A stretch of 64,000 bases of DNA. Source: Brucella oryzae. Lineage in GTDB: Bacteria > Pseudomonadota > Alphaproteobacteria > Rhizobiales > Rhizobiaceae. Where the stretch lies: positions 124,001-188,000 of the forward strand of contig JAAVLL010000001.1 of assembly GCA_012103035.1 (NCBI GenBank). Reading direction: 5' to 3'. How positions within the stretch are numbered: position 1 is the first letter of the stretch; every line of letters begins with the position of its first letter. Shown here in pieces: positions 41,585 through 51,167 of the stretch. The position numbers and the translations under genes are program-made. The notes beneath the pieces were generated by a model. The model saw nothing but the letters and a program-made list of their open reading frames with translations, searched no databases and was not told the origin of the DNA.

Positions 41585-42891
41585 ATGGCTTTCGGGCTTT
41601 GGGTTATGTGCGGCATCATCCTGCTCTGCGTCATTCTCTCGGCATTCTTTTCCGGGTCCGAAACGGCGCTGACGGCGGCGTCGCGCGCCCGGATGCATAC
41701 GCTTGAACATAATGGTGATGAGCGCGCAGGTGTGGTCCAGCGTCTCATCAGCCGTCGGGATCGGCTGATCGGTGCGCTGCTGATCGGCAACAACCTCGCC
41801 AATATTCTGGCGTCCTCAATTGCAACCAGTATCTTTTTGAACCTGTTCGGCGATGCGGGCGTTGCCTATGCCACGCTGGCAATGACGGTCATTCTGGTCA
41901 TCTTCGCGGAAGTGCTGCCCAAATCCTGGGCGATTTCCGGTCCGGACCGGTTTTCGCTTGCGGTTGCGCGTGGCGTGTCGCTGGTCGTCCTGATTCTGGT
42001 CCGATTTCCAGTGCGGTGAACTGGATCGTGCGGGCGATTCTGAAGCTCTGCGGCGTCAATCTGGCGGCGGGCCGCTCGATGCTTTCGGCGCATGAGGAAT
42101 TGCGCGGCGCGGTGGAAGTGCTGCATCGCGACGGTTCTGTGATCAAGGAAGACCGCGATCAGCTGGGCGGTTTGCTCGACCTCAAGGAACTGGAAGTGAG
42201 CGACGTGATGGTGCACCGGACTTCGATGGGCACTGTCAATGCCGATGCGCCGGCAGATGAGATCGTGCGCGATATTCTGGCCAGTCCGCATACCCGCATG
42301 CCGCTCTGGCGCGATGATATCGACAATATTGTCGGCATTATTCACACCAAGGACCTTTTGCGTGCGCTTTACGATGTCGACAATGATTTTACGCGCATCG
42401 ACATCATGAAAGTCGCCCGCAAGCCGTGGTTTGTGCCCGATACGACGACATTGCAGGACCAGCTCGACGCCTTTCTCCGCCGCAAGGCGCATATCGCCAT
42501 CGTTGTCGATGAATATGGCGACGTGCAGGGCCTGGTGACACTTGAGGATATTCTGGAAGAGATTGTCGGCGATATTGCCGACGAGCACGATATCGACATC
42601 CAGGGCGTTCGCTTGCAGCCGGACGGCTCGGTGATCGTCGACGGCTCATTGCCGATTCGCGATATCAACCGTGCGCTCGACTGGTCTTTGCCGGATGAAG
42701 AGGCAACGACGATTGCCGGTCTGGTCATTCATGAGACCCAGACCATTCCGGAAGTAAAGCAGGCTTTCACATTTTACGGGAAACGCTTTTCCGTGCTGAA
42801 GAAAGAAAAGAATCGTCTGACACGGTTGCGCATCGTACCGCTTGATGCCGATGGTAAACCGGCCCCGATTGCGGTAAATCTTTCTCGTTAA
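41585..42891 (+). CDS. Hemolysin/CorC-family protein with DUF21 and CBS domains (frame broken once)
   Basis: About 434 residues. The N-terminal DUF21 (CNNM) membrane domain has FFSGSETALTAASRARM and GNNLANILASSIATSIFL, with four hydrophobic helices; two CBS domains follow (VSDVMVHRTSMGTVNADAP; FLRRKAHIAIVVDEYGDVQG, GLVTLEDILEEIVGDI) and a C-terminal CorC_HlyC domain (DGSLPIRDINRALDW). The family mediates magnesium or cobalt efflux or ion homeostasis; older hemolysin names are misleading. The break near 42001 restores VLVPISSAVNW. It follows aroB by 61 bases, probably in one operon. Confidence 0.91.
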
Positions 42892-42922
42892 AGTATAGAA
42901 TAATCCATTATTCTATACTTTA
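42889..42922 (+). terminator. Perfect AT-rich hairpin over the corC-like stop codon
   Basis: TAAAGTATAGAATAA (42889-42903) is the exact reverse complement of TTATTCTATACTTTA (42908-42922), with a TCCA loop. The stem begins with the TAA stop codon itself and is followed by TTATTAAG. It is AT-rich in an otherwise GC-rich genome; a terminator is the simplest reading. Confidence 0.6.
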
Positions 42923-43059
42923 TTATTAAGTAATATTATAAGTAGTTATAATTATTGGTTAAATATTTTCGATTAACCATATCGGATTTTCGGCAATAAA
43001 TATTTGCTTTTCTCTATAATATCGGTTTTAATGTTGTTGTTCATAGAGAAGACTTGGTT

Positions 43060-43585
43060 ATGTCTCAATCATATGATGATTTGCATAACAAGAATTTATT
43101 ACCTTTCACGAATACTCCGGAGAAAGAATCCAGAATTATATTATTTAATAATAAAGATATACATCTTTTATTCATACGTACTTATATAGGGATTGATTTT
43201 ATTCATCATTTCTCCGAAAAGTTCGGTCTGCTTGGCAGCGATGCCTATCAGGGGTTCTGCATTATTTCTCAACGGTTACTTCTGCGCCTGCGGAAATGGT
43301 GTTGCTTGCGGGTTTATGTGAGTTCGGTGCGTTTGTTGGTTTTACCTTTGGCTTGTTTACCCGCGTAGCGGCGGTTGAACGGCTTTATATCTGGTGATTG
43401 CCCTGTTCATGGGGCATCACGATACAATGGGCTTCACCTGGGCCAATCCCGGCGGTGGGTGGGAATATCCAGCATTATGGGCGTTCATTTGCCTCACCTA
43501 CGTCTTGACGGGCGGTGGTCGTTATTCTCTCGACAATTGGTTGAGGGAGCGGTTGCCGAAGGCGCTGGCGTGGCTGTCCAAATAG
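43060..43585 (+). CDS. DoxX-family membrane protein (frame broken twice)
   Basis: About 175 residues. After an N-terminal section (MSQSYDDLHNKNLLPF onwards) come the DoxX/SURF4-like elements: IGIDFIHHFSEKFGLLG, LLAGLCEFGAFVGFTFGLFT and VLTGGGRYSLDNWL, with GHHDTMGFTWANPGGGWEYP in the last loop. DoxX proteins are small four-helix membrane proteins; reported roles include thiosulfate-quinone oxidoreduction and redox homeostasis. Breaks near 43258 and 43376 each need one G. The first 120 bases are strikingly AT-rich compared with the rest of the gene. I chose ATG 43060; TTG 43054 is in frame. Confidence 0.78.
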
Positions 43586-43878
43586 AGCATAATCCGACCG
43601 GAGTGAAATGAGGGCCGATAAGATTATGTTTCATAAAATGTTGGGGCGCCGATCTGATTCAATCAGATCGAAAAGCGCCCTAAAAGCTGATGCTCGGCAA
43701 TCTGAAACGGCTTTAAAAGAGACGTTGTTATAAGTCGTTTGAGCGCCAGTCTGATTCATAAAGGCCGGTGCGCTGTGGTCTGTTCCGGCATCGACACCTT
43801 CACGCTATAGATCGAGTAATATCGCTATATGCACTGAGCACGTGCTCGCATTCAATTTGCGATCTGCCGTGATAGCCC
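43586..43878. repeat. Gene-free gap with a perfect 9-base hairpin
   Basis: GATCTGATT-C-AATCAGATC at 43651-43669 is a perfect hairpin set in GGGCGCC...AAAAGCGCCC. A related GATCTGATTGAATCA occurs at 60350. I see no gene in this gap between doxX and bolA; the hairpin could terminate the converging genes. Confidence 0.6.
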
Positions 43879-44192
43879 CTAGCGGCGCGCTGCTTCCCGG
43901 GCGCAGAAGGTTCAAGCGCCAATGCGTGGACACCGCTATCGAGTTCTTCCTTCAACAGCGCGTTGATGGCGCGATGGCGCTCGATGCGACTCATTCCGGC
44001 AAAGGCGTCAGCAACGATGCGGATGCGGAAATGGGTTTCGCCGGTGCCGTCATAGACCTCATGATGGCCGCGCTCTTCGTGATGATGTCCGGCATGGAGG
44101 TGACTTTCATTAATGACTTCAAGCCGTTCGGGAGCGAAAGCCGTGGTCAGTTTCGCTTCCATCGCGCTTTGTTTGCTATTTTGAATGGACAT
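43879..44192 (-). CDS. BolA-family protein (frame broken near the C-terminus)
   Basis: About 105 residues once a missing G near 43899 is restored, ending APGEAARR at TAG 43879-43881; read literally, the frame runs on to 43800. Features: MEAKLTTAFAPERLEVINES, HHHEERGHHEVYDGTGETHF with conserved histidines that bind Fe-S clusters with monothiol glutaredoxins, and the signature SRIERHRAINALLKEELDSG followed by VHALAL. BolA proteins act in iron-sulfur trafficking and stress morphology. It diverges from the DnaJ-like gene, the standard alphaproteobacterial arrangement. Confidence 0.9.
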
Positions 44193-44378
44193 TTGGACCA
44201 CTTCTCCCCATATAGACGCTGTGCCTCATATAACGTTGCTTCGGCGGCAAAAGGTGGGGCAAATCCGCACAGGAAAGCAACCTGCTTCAAAATTTCGCCC
44301 AGTTGAAATGGCTCAACGCCAGACCGGACGAAATGTCAATTCTTGTTCAGCAACTGATAATCCGCATAATTCGATTCG

Positions 44379-45007
44379 ATGACAACGAACTCAAAATTTT
44401 TCGACAGTATCCGTATCAAGCCCAAGAAGACCGCGGAAGCGAAGGCTTCGGGTCCTTGCTGCCAGTGGGACGGATGCGACAAGCCAGGCACGCATCGCGC
44501 GCCTGTCGGACGCATGCGCGAAGGCGAATATTTCCGCTTCTGTGTTGATCACGTGCGGGAATATAACAAGAATTTCAATTACTTCTCTGGTCTTTCCGAT
44601 GGCGATATCGCGAAATTCCAGAAGGATGCGATCACGGGTCATCGCCCGACATGGTCGACGGCTGCGAATTCTACCGCCAAGGCGCGCACCTCGCCGGATA
44701 TGGCGAAGATGCGTTCCGGTTCGGCCTCCTATCACAACCGCATCCGCGATCCCTTCAACCTTTTCAAGGAAGCCAAGGGACACGCGCCGGGCCAGAAAGC
44801 GCAGCGCAAACCGCGTACGCTCGAAATCAAGGCGCTGGCGACGCTCGGTCTTGAACCAAATTCGACTGGCGATAAGATCAAGGCGCGCTATAAAGAGCTG
44901 GTAAAGCAACACCATCCGGATGCGAATGGTGGTGATCGCGGATCGGAAGAAAGATTTCGCGATGTTATTCAGGCTTATCAATTGCTCAAGCAGGCAGGTT
45001 TTGCTAA
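44379..45007 (+). CDS. DnaJ-like J-domain protein (frame broken at the end)
   Basis: About 209 residues. The N-terminal half carries a cysteine motif CCQWDGCDKPGTHRAPVGR and YFRFCVDHVREYNKNFNYF, seen in the J-domain protein that precedes cobS in rhizobia. The C-terminal J domain is recognisable in LGLEPNSTGDKIKARYKELV and the HPD motif KQHHPDANGGD, then FRDVIQAYQLLKQAG. A missing T near 45001 restores the usual end QAGFC and a TAA at 45005; read literally the frame continues to 45197 with unrelated sequence. Likely a specialised Hsp70 co-chaperone. Confidence 0.87.
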
Positions 45008-45233
45008 AGCCTGTTTGGGCTTGACAGGCCGACTATGGAGCTGTCCTCGATGGCTCCGACGGACATTCTTCTGCCGCGCGATTGCGCGGGCGCAAGCACG
45101 GATGCCCGCAACAAATTACGGAAGGGCATACCGTCCGGCTCGCCGGAAAAACATGCCCACGGGTGAAAGTTGCCGGTCGGCAGCTTGCCGGTATTAATTC
45201 GCGGCGGTCGCTGCCTGCCGCTCTGGAGGCATG

Positions 45234-46219
<986 letters not shown>

Positions 46220-46322
46220 TGCGGAAGAAGCCTGCCGCCTGATCATGTCCGGCGGCAGCGCACTGTCTGATGCGGGGGCGGTCAGCTTCGCCCTTGCTTG
46301 AAAGCGAAGTCAGGATAGGCAT

Positions 46323-48235
46323 ATGTCGGGCCAGAAGTCAGGAATAGGCGATAATTCGCGCGAGCGTAAACCGGGACCGGTGGATTCCGAACCGTTCAAG
46401 CGTGCTCTAACGGCTTGCGTCCGCGCCATTTCCGGCGAGCATGAGCTGGAAGTGGCGTTCACCAATGACCGCCCGGCCTTGAGCGCCAATCGCGCCCGTC
46501 TTCCCGACCTGCCGAAGCGCCCGACCGCACACGATATCGCCGTCACGCGCGGCCTTGGCGATTCCATGGCACTGCGTCAGGCGCGTCACAATCCGCGCAT
46601 TCACGCCGCACTTGCCCCGGAGGGAAAGCAGGCGCGCGCGATCTACGATGCGGTGGAGCAGGCGCGTGTGGAAGCCATCGGCGCCCGCGCCATGGCAGGC
46701 ATGGCGGATAATCTTTCCACCATGCTGGCCGACAAATATTCGAAAGCCAATTTCTCCGCCATCAATGCCAAGGAAGATGCTCCGCTTGAGGAAGCCGTAT
46801 CGCTTCTGCTGCGTGAAAAGCTGACCGGACGGGCCGCGCCTGCGGAAGCCGGACAGGTGCTGGAACTGTGGCGCGACTGGATCGAGCAGAAGGCCGCCGC
46901 TGACATTGCGCGGCTCGGTGACAATCTCGAAGACCAGCAGGCCTTTGCGCGCACGGTGCGCGACATGCTCGCTTCCATGGACATGGCGGAAGAGCTGTCG
47001 CAGGAAGAGCCGAGCGACGAAGAAGAGCAGAACGACGAGCAGACGCCGGATTCCGACGAGAACGAGGAAGGCGGCGACGAAAGCCAGGAAGGCTCCGATT
47101 CCGCTGAAAGCGAGGAATCCGACAGTTCGAGCGATGAAGGCGAGCAGGGCGAGATGGATGCCGCCGATGCTTCCGCCGACGACATGGACGACAGTGACGA
47201 TATCGACGCGGAAACGCCGGGCGATACGCGCCGTCCGAACCAGCCCTTCGCCAATTTTGCCGAGCATGTCGACTACAAGGTCTTCACGCGCGAATTCGAC
47301 GAAGAGGTCGAGGCGACCGATCTTTGCGACGAGGCGGAACTTGATCGTCTGCGCGGTTTCCTCGACAAGCAGCTTGCCAATCTGCAGGGTGTGGTGGGGC
47401 GTCTGGCCAACCGCCTGCAGCGCCGCCTGATGGCGCAGCAGAACCGCTCCTGGGATTTCGATCTGGAAGAAGGCTATCTCGATTCGGCGCGTCTGGTGCG
47501 CATCGTCATCGATCCGACGCAGCCGCTTTCCTACAAGCAGGAGCGCGATACGGATTTCCGCGATACGGTGGTGACGCTGGTGCTGGACAATTCCGGTTCC
47601 ATGCGCGGCCGTCCGATCACGGTTGCCGCGACCTGCGCGGATATTCTGGCCCGTACGCTGGAGCGTTGCGGCGTGAAGGTGGAAATTCTGGGCTTCACGA
47701 CCAAGGCGTGGAAGGGCGGCCAGTCACGCGAAGCGTGGCTTGACGCGGCAAGCCTGCCAATCCGGGCCGTCTCAATGATCTGCGCCACATCGTTTACAAG
47801 AGCGCTGACGCCCCATGGCGGCGTGCACGGCGCAATCTTGGCTTGATGATGCGCGAAGGCTTGCTCAAGGAAAATATCGACGGCGAGGCGCTGATCTGGG
47901 CGCATCAGCGTCTGCTGGGTCGGCCCGAGCAGCGCAAGATCCTGATGATGATTTCGGATGGCGCGCCGGTGGACGACTCGACGCTTTCCGTCAATCCGGG
48001 CAATTATCTCGAACGTCACCTGCGCGCCGTGATCGAAGAGATCGAAACGCGTTCTCCGGTAGAACTGATTGCAATCGGTATCGGCCATGATGTCACGCGC
48101 TATTATCAGCGTGCCGTCACCATCGTCGACGCGGAAGAGCTGGCTGGCGCCATGACGGAGCAGCTTGCTTCGCTGTTCGAGGAGCAGGGTGCTGCGGCCT
48201 CCGGCAAAGGCAGACGGCGCGCTGGTCGGCGATAG
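46323..48235 (+). CDS. cobT: Aerobic cobaltochelatase subunit CobT (frame broken once)
   Basis: About 637 residues. CobT partners CobS in the chelatase. The N-terminal part ([20 protein letters not shown]) is followed by a long acidic low-complexity region at about residues 225-300 (runs of E, D and S) and a C-terminal von Willebrand A domain with the MIDAS motif [20 protein letters not shown] and [16 protein letters not shown] missing G near 47747 breaks the frame before [19 protein letters not shown]. The acidic stretch and MIDAS are normal for CobT. A bidirectional hairpin repeat follows the stop. Confidence 0.94.
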
Positions 48236-48250
48236 ATTATCGGTCAAAGA

Positions 48251-48334
48251 AAAGGGCGCTCTAAGTTTATTTTTACGCATTTCCGAACGCAAAATCGTTT
48301 CACACTTTTGCTGGAAATGCGCTAAGCGCCCTTT
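48251..48334. repeat. Type A hairpin repeat between cobT and the transporter gene, copy 3
   Basis: Outer arms AAAGGGCGCT (48251-48260) and AGCGCCCTTT (48325-48334) pair perfectly around CGCATTTCCGAACGCAAAAT and CACACTTTTGCTGGAAATGC. It lies between converging genes and ends within the last codons of the transporter gene, so it may act as a shared terminator. Confidence 0.75.
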
Positions 48335-48990
48335 TCATGCCTTTTCCGCCGTTGTCCGGTTTGGCGCGTAAAGCGTCGGCGCGAAGACGGCGAGAATAGC
48401 GCCATAGGGATCAGCATCAGCGTTCCCATGATAACCTTCACGAAGAAGTCACCGAAAGCAAGCGACGCCCAGAGCGGTACGCCGAGGCCCAGGAAGGATG
48501 CCGGTTCGGCAAGTGACGAATCGGGCATCCCGGTCAGCCTGTCGATCCAGGCAAAACCGGCTGCGAAGGCAATCGAGAAGAACAGGATCGTATCGAGCAC
48601 AGAGCCGAACATGGCGGCAGCAAAGGGAGCCTTCCACCAGGTCTTGCGCCGCAGGTGATCGAAGACGGTGATGTCCATGAGCTGTGCGAAAAGGAAAGCC
48701 GAGCCGGAGGCAATTGCGATACGCGGGGTCGCGAGCCAGATCGACATGACGACGCCAAGCACGAAACCGGCATAAACGACCTTGCGCGCGGCGGCAGGGC
48801 CGTAGCGGCGATTCGTCAGGTCATTGACCAGAAAGGCAATGGGATAGGTAAAGGCGCCGTAGGTCAGCACTTCACCGAGGCCGAAATGCTGGAACGGATA
48901 TTGGACAAGTATGTTCGACGCAGCAACCGCCACGCACATGGCCAATATGGCAGGCATAAGCCGGGAATAAGAAGGTGTCTCAATTGACAT
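48322..48990 (-). CDS. Queuosine precursor transporter, VUT/YhhQ family
   Basis: Intact, 222 residues, about six hydrophobic helices. YhhQ-type proteins import queuosine precursors such as preQ0 or preQ1. Conserved features are YGAFTYPIAFLVNDLTNRRY near residue 43, ASGSAFLFAQLMDITVFDHL and ASLAFGDFFVKVIMGTL. The highly charged C-terminus (SSRRRFTRQTGQRRKRHEKG) lies over a hairpin repeat and may be an extension. No preQ1 riboswitch is evident in the 27-base space before rpmB's terminator. Confidence 0.88.
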   Translation of the reverse strand: MSIETPSYSRLMPAILAMCVAVAASNILVQYPFQHFGLGEVLTYGAFTYPIAFLVNDLTNRRYGPAAARKVVYAGFVLGVVMSIWLATPRIAIASGSAFLFAQLMDITVFDHLRRKTWWKAPFAAAMFGSVLDTILFFSIAFAAGFAWIDRLTGMPDSSLAEPASFLGLGVPLWASLAFGDFFVKVIMGTLMLIPMALFSPSSRRRFTRQTGQRRKRHEKGA

Positions 48991-48993
48991 TTT

Positions 48994-49362
48994 TTATCCT
49001 GGGTGATGGAACCAGCAAAAAGGCCGACAGAAGCCGGCCTTTTGTCGAAATTTTGGCCGTAAGCAGGCAGCGACTGCTGCTTCAGCCTGCTTCTTTGCGA
49101 TCTGACGCTTCAGCAGGCGAGCGCGCTGCGACAGTTCCTTGTCGTCAGACTTGACGAGGAACGCATCGAGACCGCCGCGATGTTCAACCGAACGCAGAGC
49201 GTTGGCGGAAACGCGCAGGCGATAGCTCTGGCCGAGCGTTTCGGACATCAGCGTAACATTGCAGAGGTTCGGCAGAAAGCGGCGACGCGTCTTGTTGTTC
49301 GCGTGGCTGACATTGTTGCCGTACTGGACCGACTTGCCGGTCAATTCACAAGCGCGGGACAT
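48994..49362 (-). CDS. rpmB: Ribosomal protein L28 (C-terminal end uncertain)
   Basis: [20 protein letters not shown] is the standard L28 start, followed by [33 protein letters not shown] and [14 protein letters not shown]. Alphaproteobacterial L28 is about 97 residues, ending near 49070. Here the frame stays open to 48994 and passes through the gene's own terminator at 49018-49043, so a base is probably missing near 49060 and the extra 25 residues are not real. It has a well-formed promoter at 49489-49517. Confidence 0.93.
   Translation of the reverse strand: MSRACELTGKSVQYGNNVSHANNKTRRRFLPNLCNVTLMSETLGQSYRLRVSANALRSVEHRGGLDAFLVKSDDKELSQRARLLKRQIAKKQAEAAVAACLRPKFRQKAGFCRPFCWFHHPG
49018..49043. 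terminator. Terminator after rpmB
   Basis: AAAAGGCCG (49018-49026) pairs with CGGCCTTTT (49035-49043) around an eight-base loop, with T-runs on both strands. It terminates rpmB on the minus strand. Confidence 0.8.
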
Positions 49363-49488
49363 TTTGGTCTCACCTTCAATTACGTTCTTTTCAGGCCCCG
49401 ACCCGAATGTCCGAATTCAAGCAATCAACGCAGTTTGATGCTGCTGGCGCGCGATCTCGGACAGGCGGCCTATTGGGAAAGTCGCGTT

Positions 49489-49517
49489 TCTATAGTGACA
49501 GCAGCGGTTGCAGTCAA
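49489..49517 (-). promoter_or_regulatory. Sigma-70 promoter of rpmB
   Basis: On the minus strand TTGACT (49517-49512) and TATAGA (49494-49489) are separated by exactly 17 bases. The start codon is about 127 bases downstream, giving a leader of roughly 120 bases in which no clear motif was seen. Confidence 0.7.
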
Positions 49518-49813
49518 GTGAGATTCCGTATCCATCGCGCAAAGACGCGGTTTTCCGGCTTTCGCACGGTCTTCACGAAAGCTTGCGATCATAACTTCGC
49601 CCGTTTTGCCTGTTGCACAGATACTGTATCGAAGAATCTCACGCAACTTTGTGGCGTCCCAATGTGGTTGAAAACCATCACGGAGCTGCCGGATGAAAAA
49701 CAGGTCGCAAGATAGGATAAAGCGGATTTGTTTTGAGTTTTGTCTTTACGCATGTCTTTATCGGAAACCGGCTCCACTTTTCCGAGATGTGCTTTAGCGG
49801 AAGGAATGCGCGC
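49518..49813. repeat. Divergent gap with type B hairpin repeat, copy 3
   Basis: Between the rpmB promoter and the DUF3108 gene. The repeat at 49747-49797 reads ACGCATGTCTTTATCGGAAA then CCGGCTCCACTTTTCCGAGA and TGTGCTTTAG, a more diverged copy in which the arms CGGAAA/TTTCCG still pair. No gene is seen in the rest of the gap. Confidence 0.6.
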
Positions 49814-50643
49814 ATGATCGAACCGTCGCATATGTTGAAGCCCATCTGGCACCGGCAGGCCCATTATGGCGCGCTGGCCTTTGCGGGCCTGGTTTTTGCG
49901 GCATCGATGATTGCGAGCGAACCGGCCAGAACCAACGATCTTTATCGGACTGAATATGATATCTCCATTTTCGGACTTTCGATTGCAAAGTCCGCCATAG
50001 AAACCACGGTCAATGGCGCGAATTACAACCTCAATGGCCGTTTTCTGACTTCCGGTCTGGCGCGGGTATTCGACGATACGGATGGAACGGTGCATGTCAC
50101 CGGCAGCGCCGTCAGTGGCAAGGTCGTGCCGAAGAGCTTCGATCTGGCCTATAAGCATGGCCGCAAGAACAAGAGCACCACAATCCGCTTCGCCAATGGC
50201 AATGTTGTCTCGGCGGAAAACCAGCCTCCGGTGAAAAGCGCGATCCCTGGGTGGAAACGTCGCCGCAAGATCTTCTCAATGTCAGCGATCCGCTGAGTGC
50301 GCTCATGATACCTGCAAAGAACGGCCGGGCGGTGTGCGACCGGTCGCTGAGCGTGTTCGACGGACAGACCCGCGCGGAGATCAAGCTTTCCTTCAATGGC
50401 ACCGAATCGTTTACGACCGACGGCTTTACCGGCGAATCGGTCATCTGCTCTGCAAAGTTCGTTCCGATTTCCGGATATCAGAAGGGCAAGAAGGCTATCG
50501 ATTATCTGAGCAATCGCAGCCGGATGACGATATCCTTCGCGTCGCTCGGCAATTCGGGCATTTATGCGCCTGTTGTGGCGCGGATCGGCACGCGGATCGG
50601 CACGCTCAAGATCGAAGCCACCCGTTTTTCCAAGGTGAACTGA
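49814..50643 (+). CDS. DUF3108 domain-containing periplasmic protein (frame broken once)
   Basis: About 277 residues. A hydrophobic N-terminal helix (YGALAFAGLVFAASMIASEP) suggests a signal peptide or anchor. The rest, with YRTEYDISIFGLSIAKSAIE, FLTSGLARVFDDTDGTV and NRSRMTISFASLGNSGIYAP, has the beta-rich pattern of DUF3108 proteins, whose function is unknown. ATG 49814 has AAGGA nine bases upstream. The frame breaks near 50235 (A-run) in KKREDPWVETSPQDLLN. Converges on the MerR gene. Confidence 0.83.
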
Positions 50644-50660
50644 CCGGCAGTCGATCCCAA

Positions 50661-51086
50661 TCAGTGCTTCGGATGCACGCATTCCTCATGGTTGCCGAGG
50701 ATCTCGATCACGCGGCACTGGTCGATGCGGCCATGGGCGGTGCATTCCAGCATGCGCTGCAATTCCGTTTTAAGCGACAGCAGTTTTGTGATGCGGTGTT
50801 CCACATCGCTCAGGCGTGCGCGGGCAATGGCATCGGCTGCCGCACAGGATTGGTCAGGATTATCCTGAAGATCGAGAAGGGTGCGGATAGCATCCACCTC
50901 GAAACCCAGATCACGTGCATGGCGAATGAAAAGCAGCCGCTGGACATCGTTCTGGTCATAAAGGCGGCGATTGCCATCACTGCGTGGCGGTGAGGGCAAA
51001 AGGCCGATTTGCTCATAATAACGGATCGTCGGCACTTTGACGCCGCTTGCTTTCGATGCTTCACCGATCGGTACGTTTGTGATCAT
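50661..51086 (-). CDS. MerR-family metal-responsive transcriptional regulator
   Basis: Intact, 141 residues. The N-terminal winged helix starts VPIGEASKASGVKVPTIRYY, with SDGNRRLYDQNDVQRLLFIR, followed by a dimerisation helix containing the conserved Cys in NPDQSCAAADAIAR and a C-terminal metal loop LECTAHGRIDQC and HEECVHPKH. The cysteine pattern is that of ZntR/CadR/PbrR-like regulators of Zn, Cd or Pb. It diverges from a heavy-metal P-type ATPase, and a 17-base palindrome with a stretched promoter spacer lies between them. Confidence 0.93.
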   Translation of the reverse strand: MITNVPIGEASKASGVKVPTIRYYEQIGLLPSPPRSDGNRRLYDQNDVQRLLFIRHARDLGFEVDAIRTLLDLQDNPDQSCAAADAIARARLSDVEHRITKLLSLKTELQRMLECTAHGRIDQCRVIEILGNHEECVHPKH

Positions 51087-51093
51087 TTTCCGC

Positions 51094-51124
51094 TTGCTCC
51101 TCTAGTCACTAGAGGATGTAGACC
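51094..51124 (+). promoter_or_regulatory. MerR-type promoter/operator for the metal ATPase
   Basis: The palindrome CCTCTAGTCACTAGAGG (51099-51115) sits between TTGCTC (51094-51099) and TAGACC (51119-51124), giving a 19-base spacer. MerR-family activators bind such dyads in over-long spacers and twist DNA on metal binding. Close in form to zntA/cadA operators. Confidence 0.8.
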
Positions 51125-51167
51125 TTGCTTGAGACAATTCAAGAGCGGTCCTGAAAAGAGCAGATCA

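Noticed and set aside
40387-41802. 471-residue antisense open frame over aroB and the start of the corC-like gene
   Set aside because: It mirrors two well-recognised genes on the opposite strand; length reflects GC-rich codon bias.
44379-45197. Extended C-terminus of the DnaJ-like protein after residue 207
   Set aside because: The sequence after QAGF has no J-protein character and a single missing T gives the family's usual ending QAGFC and stop.
48991-49017. preQ1 riboswitch before the YhhQ-type transporter
   Set aside because: Only 27 bases separate the start codon from the rpmB terminator, and no pseudoknot-forming pattern is visible.
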